From positions 372,001-436,000 of the forward strand of contig NZ_SIRE01000002.1 in NCBI RefSeq assembly GCF_004307995.1: a stretch of 64,000 nucleotides of DNA. Direction: 5' to 3'. This stretch comes from Paenibacillus thalictri. Its GTDB lineage: Bacteria > Bacillota > Bacilli > Paenibacillales > NBRC-103111. A model generated the notes under the pieces. The model ran no database searches. It was given only the letters and a program-made list of their open reading frames with translations, and had not been told where the DNA came from. The first letter of the stretch is position 1. Each line of letters starts with the position of its first letter. A program made the translations under genes and the position numbers. This document shows positions 17,367 through 24,839 of this stretch, piece by piece.

Positions 17367-18206
17367 ATGAAGAAACGCTGGATTGCCGCAACCGCTGCTT
17401 TCATTGTAATAGCCGGCTGCTCTGCGAAGCAAGAGCAAGCTGCGCCTTTGGCCGCAGCACCGCCTGCCAAAGCGCCGCCTGCCGCCGCGCCCGCCAAGCA
17501 AACGGAGCTGACCGTCTCCGCCGCGGCTAGCTTGACCGATGCGCTCAAAGAGCTGCAGACGTCCTATGAGCAGAAACATCCCAACGTCAAGCTGCAATAT
17601 AATTTCGGAGCTTCCGGCACGCTGCAGCAGCAAATCGAACAAGGCGCGCCCGCCGATCTGTTTATCTCCGCAGGCCAGAAGCAGATGAGCACGCTGGTCG
17701 ACAAAGGGCTGGTCGACAAAGCCGATTCCTCCAATTTGCTCGGCAACGAGCTTGTCGTCGTCATCAATAAGGAGAAACCTGCGGCTGTCCGCAGCTTGAC
17801 CGACTTAAACCAAGGCGATGTGAAAAAAATAGCGGTCGGCGAACCGGAAACCGTACCCGCGGGAAGTTACGCCAAGGAGGCTTTGACGAAAGCGGCGTTG
17901 TGGACGGCGCTGCAGCCGAAGCTGCTGGCCGCCAAAGACGTCAGACAGGTGCTGACTTACGTTGAGACCGGCAATGCCGAAGCCGGATTCGTTTACCGTT
18001 CGGATACATACGGCGCCGATAAAGTAAACATTGCCTTTGCCGTCGACCCAAAGACGCATTCTCCGATCGTGTACCCTGCCGGTATTGTCAAATCGACAAA
18101 ACACCGCGCGGAAGCACAGGAGCTGTATCAATATTTGCAAAGCAAAGAAGCGGCGGATTTGTTCGTCAAATACGGCTTTAAGCCTGCGGCCGAGGCTCAG
18201 AAATGA
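17367..18206 (+). CDS. modA: Molybdate ABC transporter substrate-binding lipoprotein
   Basis: Captures molybdate or tungstate outside the cell. Lipobox IAGC at about residues 14-17, then an Ala/Pro-rich linker and the ModA domain: TVSAAASLTDALKEL, YNFGASGTLQQQIEQGAPADLFISA, GEPETVPAGSYAKE and VRQVLTYVETGNAEAGFVY-like segments. Ser residues in SAAAS and GASG are the usual oxyanion contacts. SD GGAGG is 13 nt before ATG, a little long. It overlaps modB by four bases (ATGA), so the two are translationally coupled. Confidence 0.93.
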   Translation: MKKRWIAATAAFIVIAGCSAKQEQAAPLAAAPPAKAPPAAAPAKQTELTVSAAASLTDALKELQTSYEQKHPNVKLQYNFGASGTLQQQIEQGAPADLFISAGQKQMSTLVDKGLVDKADSSNLLGNELVVVINKEKPAAVRSLTDLNQGDVKKIAVGEPETVPAGSYAKEALTKAALWTALQPKLLAAKDVRQVLTYVETGNAEAGFVYRSDTYGADKVNIAFAVDPKTHSPIVYPAGIVKSTKHRAEAQELYQYLQSKEAADLFVKYGFKPAAEAQK

Positions 18207-18871
18207 GCGAGCCGATCGATTGGGAGGCATTTTGGCAGCCTATAGAACTGTCTCTGCGGGTGGCGCTGACAGCCAGTCCGATTGTGCTTGTGGCCGGAGC
18301 GCTTGCCGCCTGGCTGATGGCCAAGCGGCGGTTTCCCGGCAAAGCGCTGCTGGAAACGGTATTTCTGCTGCCGCTGGTGCTCCCTCCCAGCGTCGTCGGC
18401 TTCGTGCTGCTCGTATCGCTCGGCCGGAACAGCCCGATTGGCACGGCCATCGAGCGGTTGTTCGGCGAGCCGATCGTATTTTCCTGGTGGGCGGCTGCGG
18501 TCGCTTCCATCGTTGTCGCGTTCCCGCTAGCCTACCAGACGCTAAAGACCGGCTTCGCCGCCGTCGACGGCGACCTGGAAGATTCGGCGCGCTCCATGGG
18601 TGCCCGCGAGCGCCAGGTGTTCTTCTACGTCACGCTGCCGCTGACTTGGCGGTTTGTCGTCTCCGCCGCCATTCTCGGTTTTGCCCGCAGCCTCGGCGAA
18701 TTCGGCGCTACGCTGATGATTGCCGGGAATATTCCCGGCAAAACGCAAACCGTGCCGACGGCCATCTATATCGCCGTTGAATCGGGCAAAACCGCCGCGG
18801 CCTGGTATTGGACGACCGCGATCGTCGGTATCGCCTTCGTGCTGCTGTTTGCCGCGGGAAGGCAAAAATAA
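18203..18871 (+). CDS. modB: Molybdate ABC transporter permease
   Basis: Membrane permease of the molybdate importer, 222 residues with about five helices. The EAA loop is visible as DLEDSARSMGARERQVFFYVTLPLTWR, followed by RSLGEFGATLMIAGNIPGKTQTVPTAIY, a strong ModB signature. The start overlaps the modA stop. No modC ATPase gene follows: a terminator overlaps the modB stop codon. The ATPase must be encoded elsewhere, as in B. subtilis yvgKLM. Confidence 0.93.
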   Translation: MSEPIDWEAFWQPIELSLRVALTASPIVLVAGALAAWLMAKRRFPGKALLETVFLLPLVLPPSVVGFVLLVSLGRNSPIGTAIERLFGEPIVFSWWAAAVASIVVAFPLAYQTLKTGFAAVDGDLEDSARSMGARERQVFFYVTLPLTWRFVVSAAILGFARSLGEFGATLMIAGNIPGKTQTVPTAIYIAVESGKTAAAWYWTTAIVGIAFVLLFAAGRQK

Positions 18872-18900
18872 TCCCCGTCCGCTTGCCCCGGACGGGGATT
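18870..18900 (+). terminator. Strong terminator overlapping the modB stop codon
   Basis: Perfect 12-bp stem AATCCCCGTCCG/CGGACGGGGATT with a 7-nt loop. It begins within the TAA codon of modB, ending the operon immediately. The T tail is short. Confidence 0.8.
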
Positions 18901-19157
18901 TCGTATACCGATCCGTATTAACGGATCGCGGTATTCGCTTTCACTTGGACTTCGTCAAATTTGGCGGAGTCCGCTTTTTTGCCGGAGAGCAGCGTGCTTC
19001 ATGATAGCGTTTTCATAAATCATTATAAACCAATGTCTAAATAAATGCTACTACGTTTTTAACCAGCCCGGAGCACAAGTTTCTCCGGCCGACACTTTTA
19101 TTGTTTCCCTCTGGCCGGGATTGGTCTTCTCCCGGGCCTAATGGCCGGGCACAAAAT
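18901..19157 (+). other. Gene-free stretch between modB and the tenA terminator
   Basis: Contains CGATCCGT-ATTA-ACGGATCG (18909-18928), a second small hairpin ending in CCGCTTTTTT near 18980, and an inverted repeat CCGGAG/CTCCGG near 19070-19090. No riboswitch recognised. A possible gene remnant on the minus strand is listed separately. Confidence 0.5.
18918..18998 (-). pseudogene. Possible 26-codon remnant of a decayed gene
   Basis: On the minus strand a short frame reads STLLSGKKADSAKFDEVQVK and ends at TAA six codons later; an in-frame TGA precedes it and there is no start or SD. The composition is that of a normal protein C-terminus, unlike the surrounding shadows. It could equally be chance. 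Confidence 0.25.
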
Positions 19158-19211
19158 AAAGCGGGCTGAGGGCACGATTCGCTTTCCGCGATCGGCCATC
19201 CAACCCGCTTT
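19158..19211 (-). terminator. Terminator of the thiamine transporter/tenA operon
   Basis: On the minus strand AAAGCGGG and CCCGCTTT flank about 38 nt, followed by ATTTTGTG. It lies 16 bp after the tenA stop codon. Confidence 0.75.
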
Positions 19212-19226
19212 TCTTATTCCCGCCCT

Positions 19227-19889
19227 TTATACCGGCCATTGCTCCAGCGTATAAGCCATCTGCCAGAACATCCATTCGTAGCGGCTGCTGATCAGGAACT
19301 GCTGCTTCATCCGTTCCCGGTCCGCTTCCGTCACCATATCGGCAATTTCATCCAGGCGGTCGATCTGCTCCTGCACCAGCTCGCCGAAACCTTCGGCGCC
19401 GTAAGCGTCGATCCAATCCTGGTAGATCGGCTCGGAGACGACCGTCCCTTTAAGCTGTTCGCCGATTTCAAAGTACAGCCAGTAGCATGGCAGCAGCGCC
19501 GCCACGATATCGCCCAGGTGACCGTTGTATGCCGCGCGGTGCAGGTGCGACGTGTACGCATAAGAAGCCGGGGCCGGCTTAAACGCAGCCCGTTCCTCTT
19601 CGGTGATGCCAAGCCGCTTCACAAACGTCTCGTGCAGTGCCAGCTCCGAATTATAAGTTCCTTGCACATGAGCTGCCATCCGGTTGCTGGTGTGCAGGTT
19701 GTGGGACTTTGCGGCGCCAATCGCCTGCACCTTGGCGAATTCGCCCAAGTAATAGGAGTCGTTCAGCACGTAATAACGGAACCGGTCAAGCGGCAGCGAG
19801 CCGTCGGCGATACCGCGGACAAACGGATGATCAAAGCTGGCCTGCCACATGGCATCCGCTTCTTGACGCAACAATTGGGAAAATAACAT
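19227..19889 (-). CDS. tenA: Aminopyrimidine aminohydrolase TenA
   Basis: Cytoplasmic enzyme of thiamine salvage that converts formyl-aminopyrimidine or aminopyrimidine breakdown products to HMP. The 220-residue all-helical fold is recognisable: FVRGIADGSLPLDRFRYYVLNDSYYL near the N-terminus, the nucleophilic Cys in LLPCYWLYFEIG, and the acid Glu in SSRYEWMFWQMAY. A longer frame exists upstream, but GAGGAGG lies 7 nt before this ATG. Last gene of the ykoEDC-type operon, so it works with the transporter bringing in thiamine or its precursors, all under the TPP riboswitch. Confidence 0.94.
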   Translation of the reverse strand: MLFSQLLRQEADAMWQASFDHPFVRGIADGSLPLDRFRYYVLNDSYYLGEFAKVQAIGAAKSHNLHTSNRMAAHVQGTYNSELALHETFVKRLGITEEERAAFKPAPASYAYTSHLHRAAYNGHLGDIVAALLPCYWLYFEIGEQLKGTVVSEPIYQDWIDAYGAEGFGELVQEQIDRLDEIADMVTEADRERMKQQFLISSRYEWMFWQMAYTLEQWPV

Positions 19890-19924
19890 AAGATAGCCTC
19901 CTCGTCCCTGAATGATAAAAAGTT

Positions 19925-20698
19925 TTATGAAATAACCGGCACAGCGCCGCCTGCATAGACAGCCGCAGCGGCTGCGGCCAGCCAACACAACGCATAAAAC
20001 ACGTCGCTGGCGGAAAAGCCAAGCTCGTAATAATAAGTCCGCTCCTTGGCGGAGGAGAAACGTTTCGCTTCCATCGCTACCGCAATGCGCTGCGCGCGGC
20101 GGATGCTTTGCGCAAGCAGCGGCACGGCATACCGCCGCAGCCTGTCATAAATGCCCGCCGCGCCGCGCCGGTAGCGGACGCCACGCACTTTCAGCGCCTG
20201 TCGCAGCGTGCGGTATTCGCTAACGGTCATCGGAATCAGATTCGCCGCAGCCATAAAGCTGTATGCGTATTTCGGCGGCAGCTTCAGCTGCTGCATCAGA
20301 GAATAGAACAAATCGACAGGCCGGGTCGTCAGCGCAAAAAGCAGCCCCACCGCCGAAAAATCAACGGATTTAAAACCAACAGCAAGCCCCCGCACAAAGC
20401 TTTCCTGGGAAATCCGTACAAGCCCCCACTCCAGCCATACCGTCTCGCCTTTGCCGAAAAACATCATCGAAACCGAAGACGACACAAACAGCAGTATAAA
20501 CGGTGAAGCGACCAGCAGCAGCTTCAGCAGCGGATAACCGCTGAAAAAAACGAGCAGCAGCAAGCAAGCAGCCGTAAAAAAGAGCAGCGCGTTGATATCG
20601 TCAACCAGCAGCACAAACAAGAAAAGCGCCAGCGACAGCAGCAGCTTCAAGCTCGGATTGACACGATGCATCCACGTTTTACGGTATGACGGCAGCAT
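19925..20698 (-). CDS. ykoC: ECF transporter T component (YkoC-like)
   Basis: Transmembrane coupling protein linking the S component to the ATPase in an energy-coupling-factor importer. After a short charged N-terminus come four to six helices, then the cytoplasmic coupling region with two Ala-Arg-Gly type motifs: LKVRGVRYRRG and MEAKRFSS. The chosen ATG is preceded by GGAGGG and overlaps the end of the ATPase gene by 20 bp, consistent with coupled translation. Gene order E-D-C matches B. subtilis ykoEDC. Confidence 0.88.
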   Translation of the reverse strand: MLPSYRKTWMHRVNPSLKLLLSLALFLFVLLVDDINALLFFTAACLLLLVFFSGYPLLKLLLVASPFILLFVSSSVSMMFFGKGETVWLEWGLVRISQESFVRGLAVGFKSVDFSAVGLLFALTTRPVDLFYSLMQQLKLPPKYAYSFMAAANLIPMTVSEYRTLRQALKVRGVRYRRGAAGIYDRLRRYAVPLLAQSIRRAQRIAVAMEAKRFSSAKERTYYYELGFSASDVFYALCWLAAAAAAVYAGGAVPVIS

Positions 20699-22316
20699 CC
20701 GGCGACTCCCTCCTTTCCCCATGCCAAGCGGCGGAACCGCCACCGGCAGGCGAAGACGCTTCGACCGAAAGCTTACCCGCCTCCACACGCCAAACGGTTG
20801 TGGCAAAATAGTTCACGATATCCATATCGTGAGTCACCATCACGATGGCTGTGCCTTGGCGGCGCAGCGATTCCAGCTTCTCGAGAATGGCAAACGTATT
20901 TTGCGCATCCTGGCCAAAGGTCGGCTCATCCAGCAGCAGCGCCTGTTGGCCGCTGCCGATCGCGGCCGCAACGCTGAGACGCCGCTTCTGGCCCAGCGAC
21001 AGCTGGAACGGGTGCGCCGCGGCATAAGCCGCCAGCCCGAACTGCCGGAGCCGTTCCTCCGCTTGCTCACGCACCGCCGCTTCCGAGCTTTCCGTCAGCC
21101 GCAGCGTAAAAGCGACTTCCTCGAATACGGAATTTGTCACAAATTGAAATTCGGGGTTTTGAAACACATACCCCAGTGCACCGGAAACGTCCCGGAAGCC
21201 GCGGACCGGCCGGCCCGCCAGCATATACCCGCCGCTTGTCGGGATCAGCTGCATCAGCGCTTGCAGCAGCGTGCTTTTGCCGGCGCCGTTTTCCCCAATC
21301 ACGGCGATCCATTCGCCGCTGGAAACGGAGGCGCTTGCGGCTTCCAGCTTCTGCTGCTTGCCATGGAAGCCGCGGAACGCGGCAAGCTGCATCAGCGGCC
21401 GGGCTGCGGCCGGCTGCCCGGCATGCGCCGCTGCTCCGGACTCGCCGGTCGCCCAGCCGCCCGGCTCTTGCACCGCCGGGCCTTCCACGGCGCGCAGCCC
21501 GCTTGCGAGCGAGCGGCCCTGCAAGCCTTCGGCCAAGCCGCTCCCCGCTCCGCCGCCCATTCGGCGAAACCGCTCGCTGTGCACGTAATCGTCCCACACG
21601 CCGGGATACCAAATGCCGTACTCCTGCAGCTGCTCCTTGTTGGCGCGGAACACCCCGCTGGGATCGCCGTCAGCGATCATTTCGCCGTTGTCGTTAAACA
21701 AAATGACACGATCGACAAAATCAAGCACTTCGCCGATTTTGTGCTCCACGATCAGCACCGTTTTGTCCTGCCCGACACGTTTGATCGCATCCCACACCTG
21801 GCTGGTGCCGTCCGGATCCAGCAAGGAAGTCGGCTCGTCAAGGAACAACGCTTCCGGCCGAAGCGCAAGCACCGATGCGATGGCCAAACGCTGCTTCATG
21901 CCTTGCGACAGCGAAGCGATCGGCGTATGCATATCGGCAAAACCAAGCCCCACCTGCCGCAGCAGCGATGTCATCATACCCGGCATCTGCTCTCTTGAAA
22001 CGCACATATTTTCCAGCACAAACGCCATTTCCTCATCAACAAAAGGCATACAAAATTGCGTGTCCGGATCCTGAAATACGTATCCCCACGAATCGGGAAC
22101 CCGAATCCCCGCATATTTCAGCGGGATGTCGATAGAGCCCGGAATCAAGCCGGCAAGCACTTGCAGCAGCGTTGATTTGCCGCAGCCGCTCGGACCGAGC
22201 AGCAGCACCTTTTGCCCTTTTCCGACACGGATGGAGAAGTCCCGAAACAGCAGCTCATCCGCCCCGGGGAACTTCAGCCTCAGCTGCTCCACATAAATTG
22301 CGTCTTCCATGATCAT
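20679..22316 (-). CDS. ykoD: ECF transporter ATPase with two fused ABC domains (YkoD-like)
   Basis: 545-residue protein joining two ATPase domains that are separate proteins (EcfA1/EcfA2) in most ECF systems. First domain: Walker A LGPSGCGKST at about 37-46, signature SLSQGMKQR, Walker B LFLDEP. Second: IGENGAGKST at about 340, signature LSLGQKRR, Walker B LLLDEP with VTHDMD. The linker around residues 255-310 is rich in Gly/Ala/Arg and likely flexible. It overlaps the S-component gene by four bases and the T-component gene by 20. Powers uptake of thiamine precursors. Confidence 0.93.
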   Translation of the reverse strand: MIMEDAIYVEQLRLKFPGADELLFRDFSIRVGKGQKVLLLGPSGCGKSTLLQVLAGLIPGSIDIPLKYAGIRVPDSWGYVFQDPDTQFCMPFVDEEMAFVLENMCVSREQMPGMMTSLLRQVGLGFADMHTPIASLSQGMKQRLAIASVLALRPEALFLDEPTSLLDPDGTSQVWDAIKRVGQDKTVLIVEHKIGEVLDFVDRVILFNDNGEMIADGDPSGVFRANKEQLQEYGIWYPGVWDDYVHSERFRRMGGGAGSGLAEGLQGRSLASGLRAVEGPAVQEPGGWATGESGAAAHAGQPAAARPLMQLAAFRGFHGKQQKLEAASASVSSGEWIAVIGENGAGKSTLLQALMQLIPTSGGYMLAGRPVRGFRDVSGALGYVFQNPEFQFVTNSVFEEVAFTLRLTESSEAAVREQAEERLRQFGLAAYAAAHPFQLSLGQKRRLSVAAAIGSGQQALLLDEPTFGQDAQNTFAILEKLESLRRQGTAIVMVTHDMDIVNYFATTVWRVEAGKLSVEASSPAGGGSAAWHGERRESPDAAVIP

Positions 22317-22894
22317 CTGTCCAGCGCGCTGTAATCTTCTTTGGAAGCCGGGCGCAATAAGCTGGCCACCCCGGTTTTCTCCAGCGCTTTAACGAGATAA
22401 TAGGCGCATATGCCCGTGAAGAAAATGGAGCCGGCAAAACGGAACACAACATATAACGTCAAATTCCAAGACTGCAGCTCCAGCATGTAACCTTTGGCAA
22501 CATCCATCACAATCGAGCCGGCTGCAGCCGCAACGGCTGCCAAGCAAGTGACGGGCAGCGTCGCCCGGCGGTACAGGAACAACGCGAACACAAGTTCGGC
22601 GCCAAGTCCTTGCAAAATACCGTAAGTGAGCGACTCCACACCGTATTGCGAGCCCATGATAAGCTCGCCCGAAGCCGCCGCGGCTTCCGCCAGCAAAGCG
22701 ACACCCGGTTTGCGGATCAGCAGGAACGCTACGGTTGATGCGATAAACCACATGCCGTACACCAGCTGGTCAGCCTGCAAGCCCGCCAGCTTGACCAGAT
22801 CCGATACCGGCCCCCACGCGCGGTAGATGATGGCAAACAAGACGGCAATCACTACCGTTACTAAAATATCGACCAATTTCAGCTTTTTGGACAT
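22313..22894 (-). CDS. ykoE: ECF transporter S component for thiamine precursor (YkoE-like)
   Basis: Substrate-binding membrane subunit. About five to six helices in 193 residues, with the YkoE pattern RAWGPVSDLVKLAGLQADQL, YGMWFIAS, ELIMGSQYGVESLTYGILQGLGAE and a charged tail. GTG at 22900 and ATG at 22894 are both possible; AAAGGGG sits better for ATG. First gene after the TPP riboswitch, so transport is switched off when TPP is plentiful. Known YkoE systems import thiamine or HMP; a YkoF-like binding protein is absent here. Confidence 0.9.
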   Translation of the reverse strand: MSKKLKLVDILVTVVIAVLFAIIYRAWGPVSDLVKLAGLQADQLVYGMWFIASTVAFLLIRKPGVALLAEAAAASGELIMGSQYGVESLTYGILQGLGAELVFALFLYRRATLPVTCLAAVAAAAGSIVMDVAKGYMLELQSWNLTLYVVFRFAGSIFFTGICAYYLVKALEKTGVASLLRPASKEDYSALDR

Positions 22895-23120
22895 GGTCAC
22901 TACAACCCCTTTACGTTTACTTACTTTTGAGAGCAGCTTCGAACCGAAGCCCTTTCAACAAAAAAACAAGCCTCTTCTCAGGGAAGCGGCTTGTTGCAAT
23001 CCGATATGCTGTCACCGTGTGCGGCAAGAAAAGAGCAGAGAAACTTCCAAAGCCGCGTGGGCTGCGCTGCTTATGTCACAGGTGCGGCCCCTTGCGAAAA
23101 GTTTTTCTACACGAAACGTT

Positions 23121-23153
23121 AAAAAAAGAGCCTGCGGAATAATCGCGGCTCTT
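23121..23153 (-). terminator. Riboswitch-controlled terminator
   Basis: On the minus strand AGAGCC-GCG... pairs with ...CGC-A-GGCTCT, followed by T7. It lies directly after the TPP aptamer and before ykoE, so it is the expression platform. Confidence 0.85.
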
Positions 23154-23164
23154 ACATCGCACGT

Positions 23165-23255
23165 TTATTCTCTCTACGCCGGCATTACCCGGATCAGATT
23201 ATCGGTCAGCAACAAACGGTCGCTATCTCAGCCTGACTTCATCAAGCCCCCGCCA
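23165..23255 (-). promoter_or_regulatory. TPP riboswitch (THI box)
   Basis: On the minus strand the aptamer hallmarks appear in order: GGGGGCTTGATGAAG, CTGAGA, then CTGATC-CGGGTAATGCCGGCG and TAGAGA. Followed by a terminator, it should reduce transcription of the downstream transporter/tenA operon when TPP binds. Confidence 0.95.
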
Positions 23256-23273
23256 AAACTTTTGGTTACTCCT

Positions 23274-23302
23274 ACAATACATCGGTTTTGCCATTTCCGC
23301 AA
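23274..23302 (-). promoter_or_regulatory. Promoter of the riboswitch-controlled operon
   Basis: Minus-strand TTGCGG (-35) and TATTGT (-10) are separated by 17 bp and end about 20 nt before the aptamer. Hexamers are only moderately close to consensus. Confidence 0.5.
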
Positions 23303-23367
23303 CCCTTTTTATATCGCTGCCCGGTGGCTGCCTTTTCGCTTTATGGGTTGCAGTATTGGATCAAGTT

Positions 23368-23589
23368 AAAAAGAGCTCCCTTGCGGGAGCCCTTCCGTCG
23401 GTGAATTAGTTGTTGGATCTTTCGTTTACTCTTTACGAAAAGCCTCGGTCAACCTGAAATACCTTAAGCTGTGGGTTACCACACTAACGTATCTTTGGCA
23501 CATCCCTCCGCTTCTATATCGAGTCCGTCATCTCCACGGTTTGCTCTGTTGAAAAGTTCAACGGAACCACACCTCTCTTGTTCACCGAC
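23368..23589 (-). ncRNA. Candidate structured non-coding RNA, family not identified
   Basis: A 222-nt minus-strand stretch with no convincing frame is bracketed by a perfect 9-bp closing stem: GTCGGTGAA (RNA 5' end, 23581-23589) pairs with TTCACCGAC (23397-23405). Inside are several hairpins: GTTGAA-CTT-TTCAAC, CCGT..ACGG, TGTGG-TAAC-CCACA and TTTCGT..ACGAAA. Right after the closing stem comes a rho-independent terminator (GCTCCC/GGGAGC plus T5, 23368-23390). It lies 76 bp after an esterase gene and before the independent promoter of the ykoEDC operon. Not TPP, SAM, T-box, tmRNA, SRP or RNase P by their core motifs. A multi-hairpin RNA such as the raiA class or a 6S-type RNA is conceivable. 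Confidence 0.6.
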
Positions 23590-23665
23590 GATAATATTAT
23601 GGACGGGATGAAACATTTATATGCACAGCTTCGCAAATTTTTTAAAAAAATTATTTTTCGCCGGT

Positions 23666-24622
23666 TTACAAATACGTTTCCACGAAACGCATCATCGCTT
23701 CTTCATGAAAGTGAAGCGGCTCATGCCCATAGTCATGATAAAGCTTCAGCTCCTTCTCCGCGCTTACATGATTGTAAGCGGCAAAGCAGGTCGAAGGCGG
23801 GCAAGTCGTATCCTGCAGCGTGATTGCCATCAATGTGCGCGCTTTAATTCTCGATGCGTGATTCATGCCGTCAAAATAACTAAGCGTGCGGTATACCTGC
23901 TCCTCCTGCAGATGCTCCGGATCAAAACGGCGGAACCAGTTTTTGATTTCCGGATACGGGCCCGTGCTGTGAATCTCCACCGACCGTCTGAAGTCGCACA
24001 AAAACGGGTAAACGGGCATGGCAAGCTTAGGACGTGAATCAAGTCCGGCTACCGCCAGCGTTAGCGCGCCGCCTTGGCTAGCGCCGTAGACCGCAATCCG
24101 TGCTGCATCGACCTCCGGTCTCCCGCAGATGAAATCAATCGCACGGATACAATCCAAATAAACTTGCTTATAATAGTACCGGTCAGGATCGGTAATGCCT
24201 AAAGTCAGCCAGCCGGCAGCGCTGCCTTGCGGATACACAGCCAAGTCGGGAGTAAGGTTCCCCTGTCCTCTCGTGTCGATCGAAAGCACGGCGATGCCCA
24301 TCGCCGCATAATGCAGCAGCTCGTATACAAAGCCGCGGCTTCCGGAATAGCCATGATACCGAACCATTGCAGGCATCGGAGCTGCTGCATGTTTAGGCAC
24401 AACATACCAGCCATGAACAGGGGTACCGTCGGCGCCGTCATAAGTTACCTCGTAAACGGTTGCGACTTTAACCGGATAATCGAGCTCCTTCAGCTGCGGA
24501 TTTAATGGCGTTTGAGCAGATAATTCCTTTTGTTTTTGCCAAAAAACATCAAAATCAGCTTCGGCCGTACTGTCGGGACGGTATTCGCGCAGCTTCGGCA
24601 ATGGCCAGTCCACCATAGGCAT
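23666..24622 (-). CDS. CE7-family acetyl esterase (AXE1 / cephalosporin-C deacetylase type)
   Basis: Cytoplasmic esterase that removes acetyl groups from short xylo-oligosaccharides and related molecules. Family marks: YHGYSGSRG, STDTRGQG-like RGQ (DTRGQGN), nucleophile GASQGG (family GXSQG) and the catalytic His in YGHEPLHF; length 318 is typical. No signal peptide, as usual for CE7. GTG at 24631 and ATGs at 24622 and 24616 are in frame; AAGGA lies about 11 nt before ATG 24622, which I chose. Appears monocistronic. Confidence 0.9.
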   Translation of the reverse strand: MPMVDWPLPKLREYRPDSTAEADFDVFWQKQKELSAQTPLNPQLKELDYPVKVATVYEVTYDGADGTPVHGWYVVPKHAAAPMPAMVRYHGYSGSRGFVYELLHYAAMGIAVLSIDTRGQGNLTPDLAVYPQGSAAGWLTLGITDPDRYYYKQVYLDCIRAIDFICGRPEVDAARIAVYGASQGGALTLAVAGLDSRPKLAMPVYPFLCDFRRSVEIHSTGPYPEIKNWFRRFDPEHLQEEQVYRTLSYFDGMNHASRIKARTLMAITLQDTTCPPSTCFAAYNHVSAEKELKLYHDYGHEPLHFHEEAMMRFVETYL

Positions 24623-24766
24623 ATGGATCACATTCCTTTTCGATTAAATTAAAAACAGCTTCCCACATTGTACCAAAAATTCTGATTTGCGTATCCGTTT
24701 TTTTGATATCCTGAAGCGGGCTTGCATCGAAACCATGTAATCCGCTGAGCGGCATTATTTTTCGTA

Positions 24767-24794
24767 TTGATTTGTAAAGGTTTATGTGTAAAGA
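24767..24794 (+). promoter_or_regulatory. Likely promoter of psd
   Basis: TTGATT and TAAAGA separated by 16 bp, about 45 bp before the psd start. Moderate match to sigma-A consensus. Confidence 0.4.
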
Positions 24795-24839
24795 TAGCTT
24801 TGTGCGTTTATTGCTACGGAACAATAGAGAAAGGAACCG

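Noticed and set aside
20592..21998. 468-codon plus-strand frame opposite the ECF ATPase gene
   Set aside because: Antisense shadow of a well-supported ABC ATPase; composition is rich in Arg/His/Pro and it has no recognisable domain.
23560..23589. SAM-I riboswitch, because of an AAGAGAGGTG-like 5' end on the minus strand
   Set aside because: The conserved SAM-I core (GATGAAACCCGGCAACC-type) is absent downstream.
23397..23589. T-box leader
   Set aside because: No AGGGTGGNACCGCG antiterminator motif and no aminoacyl-tRNA synthetase or amino-acid gene follows the terminator.
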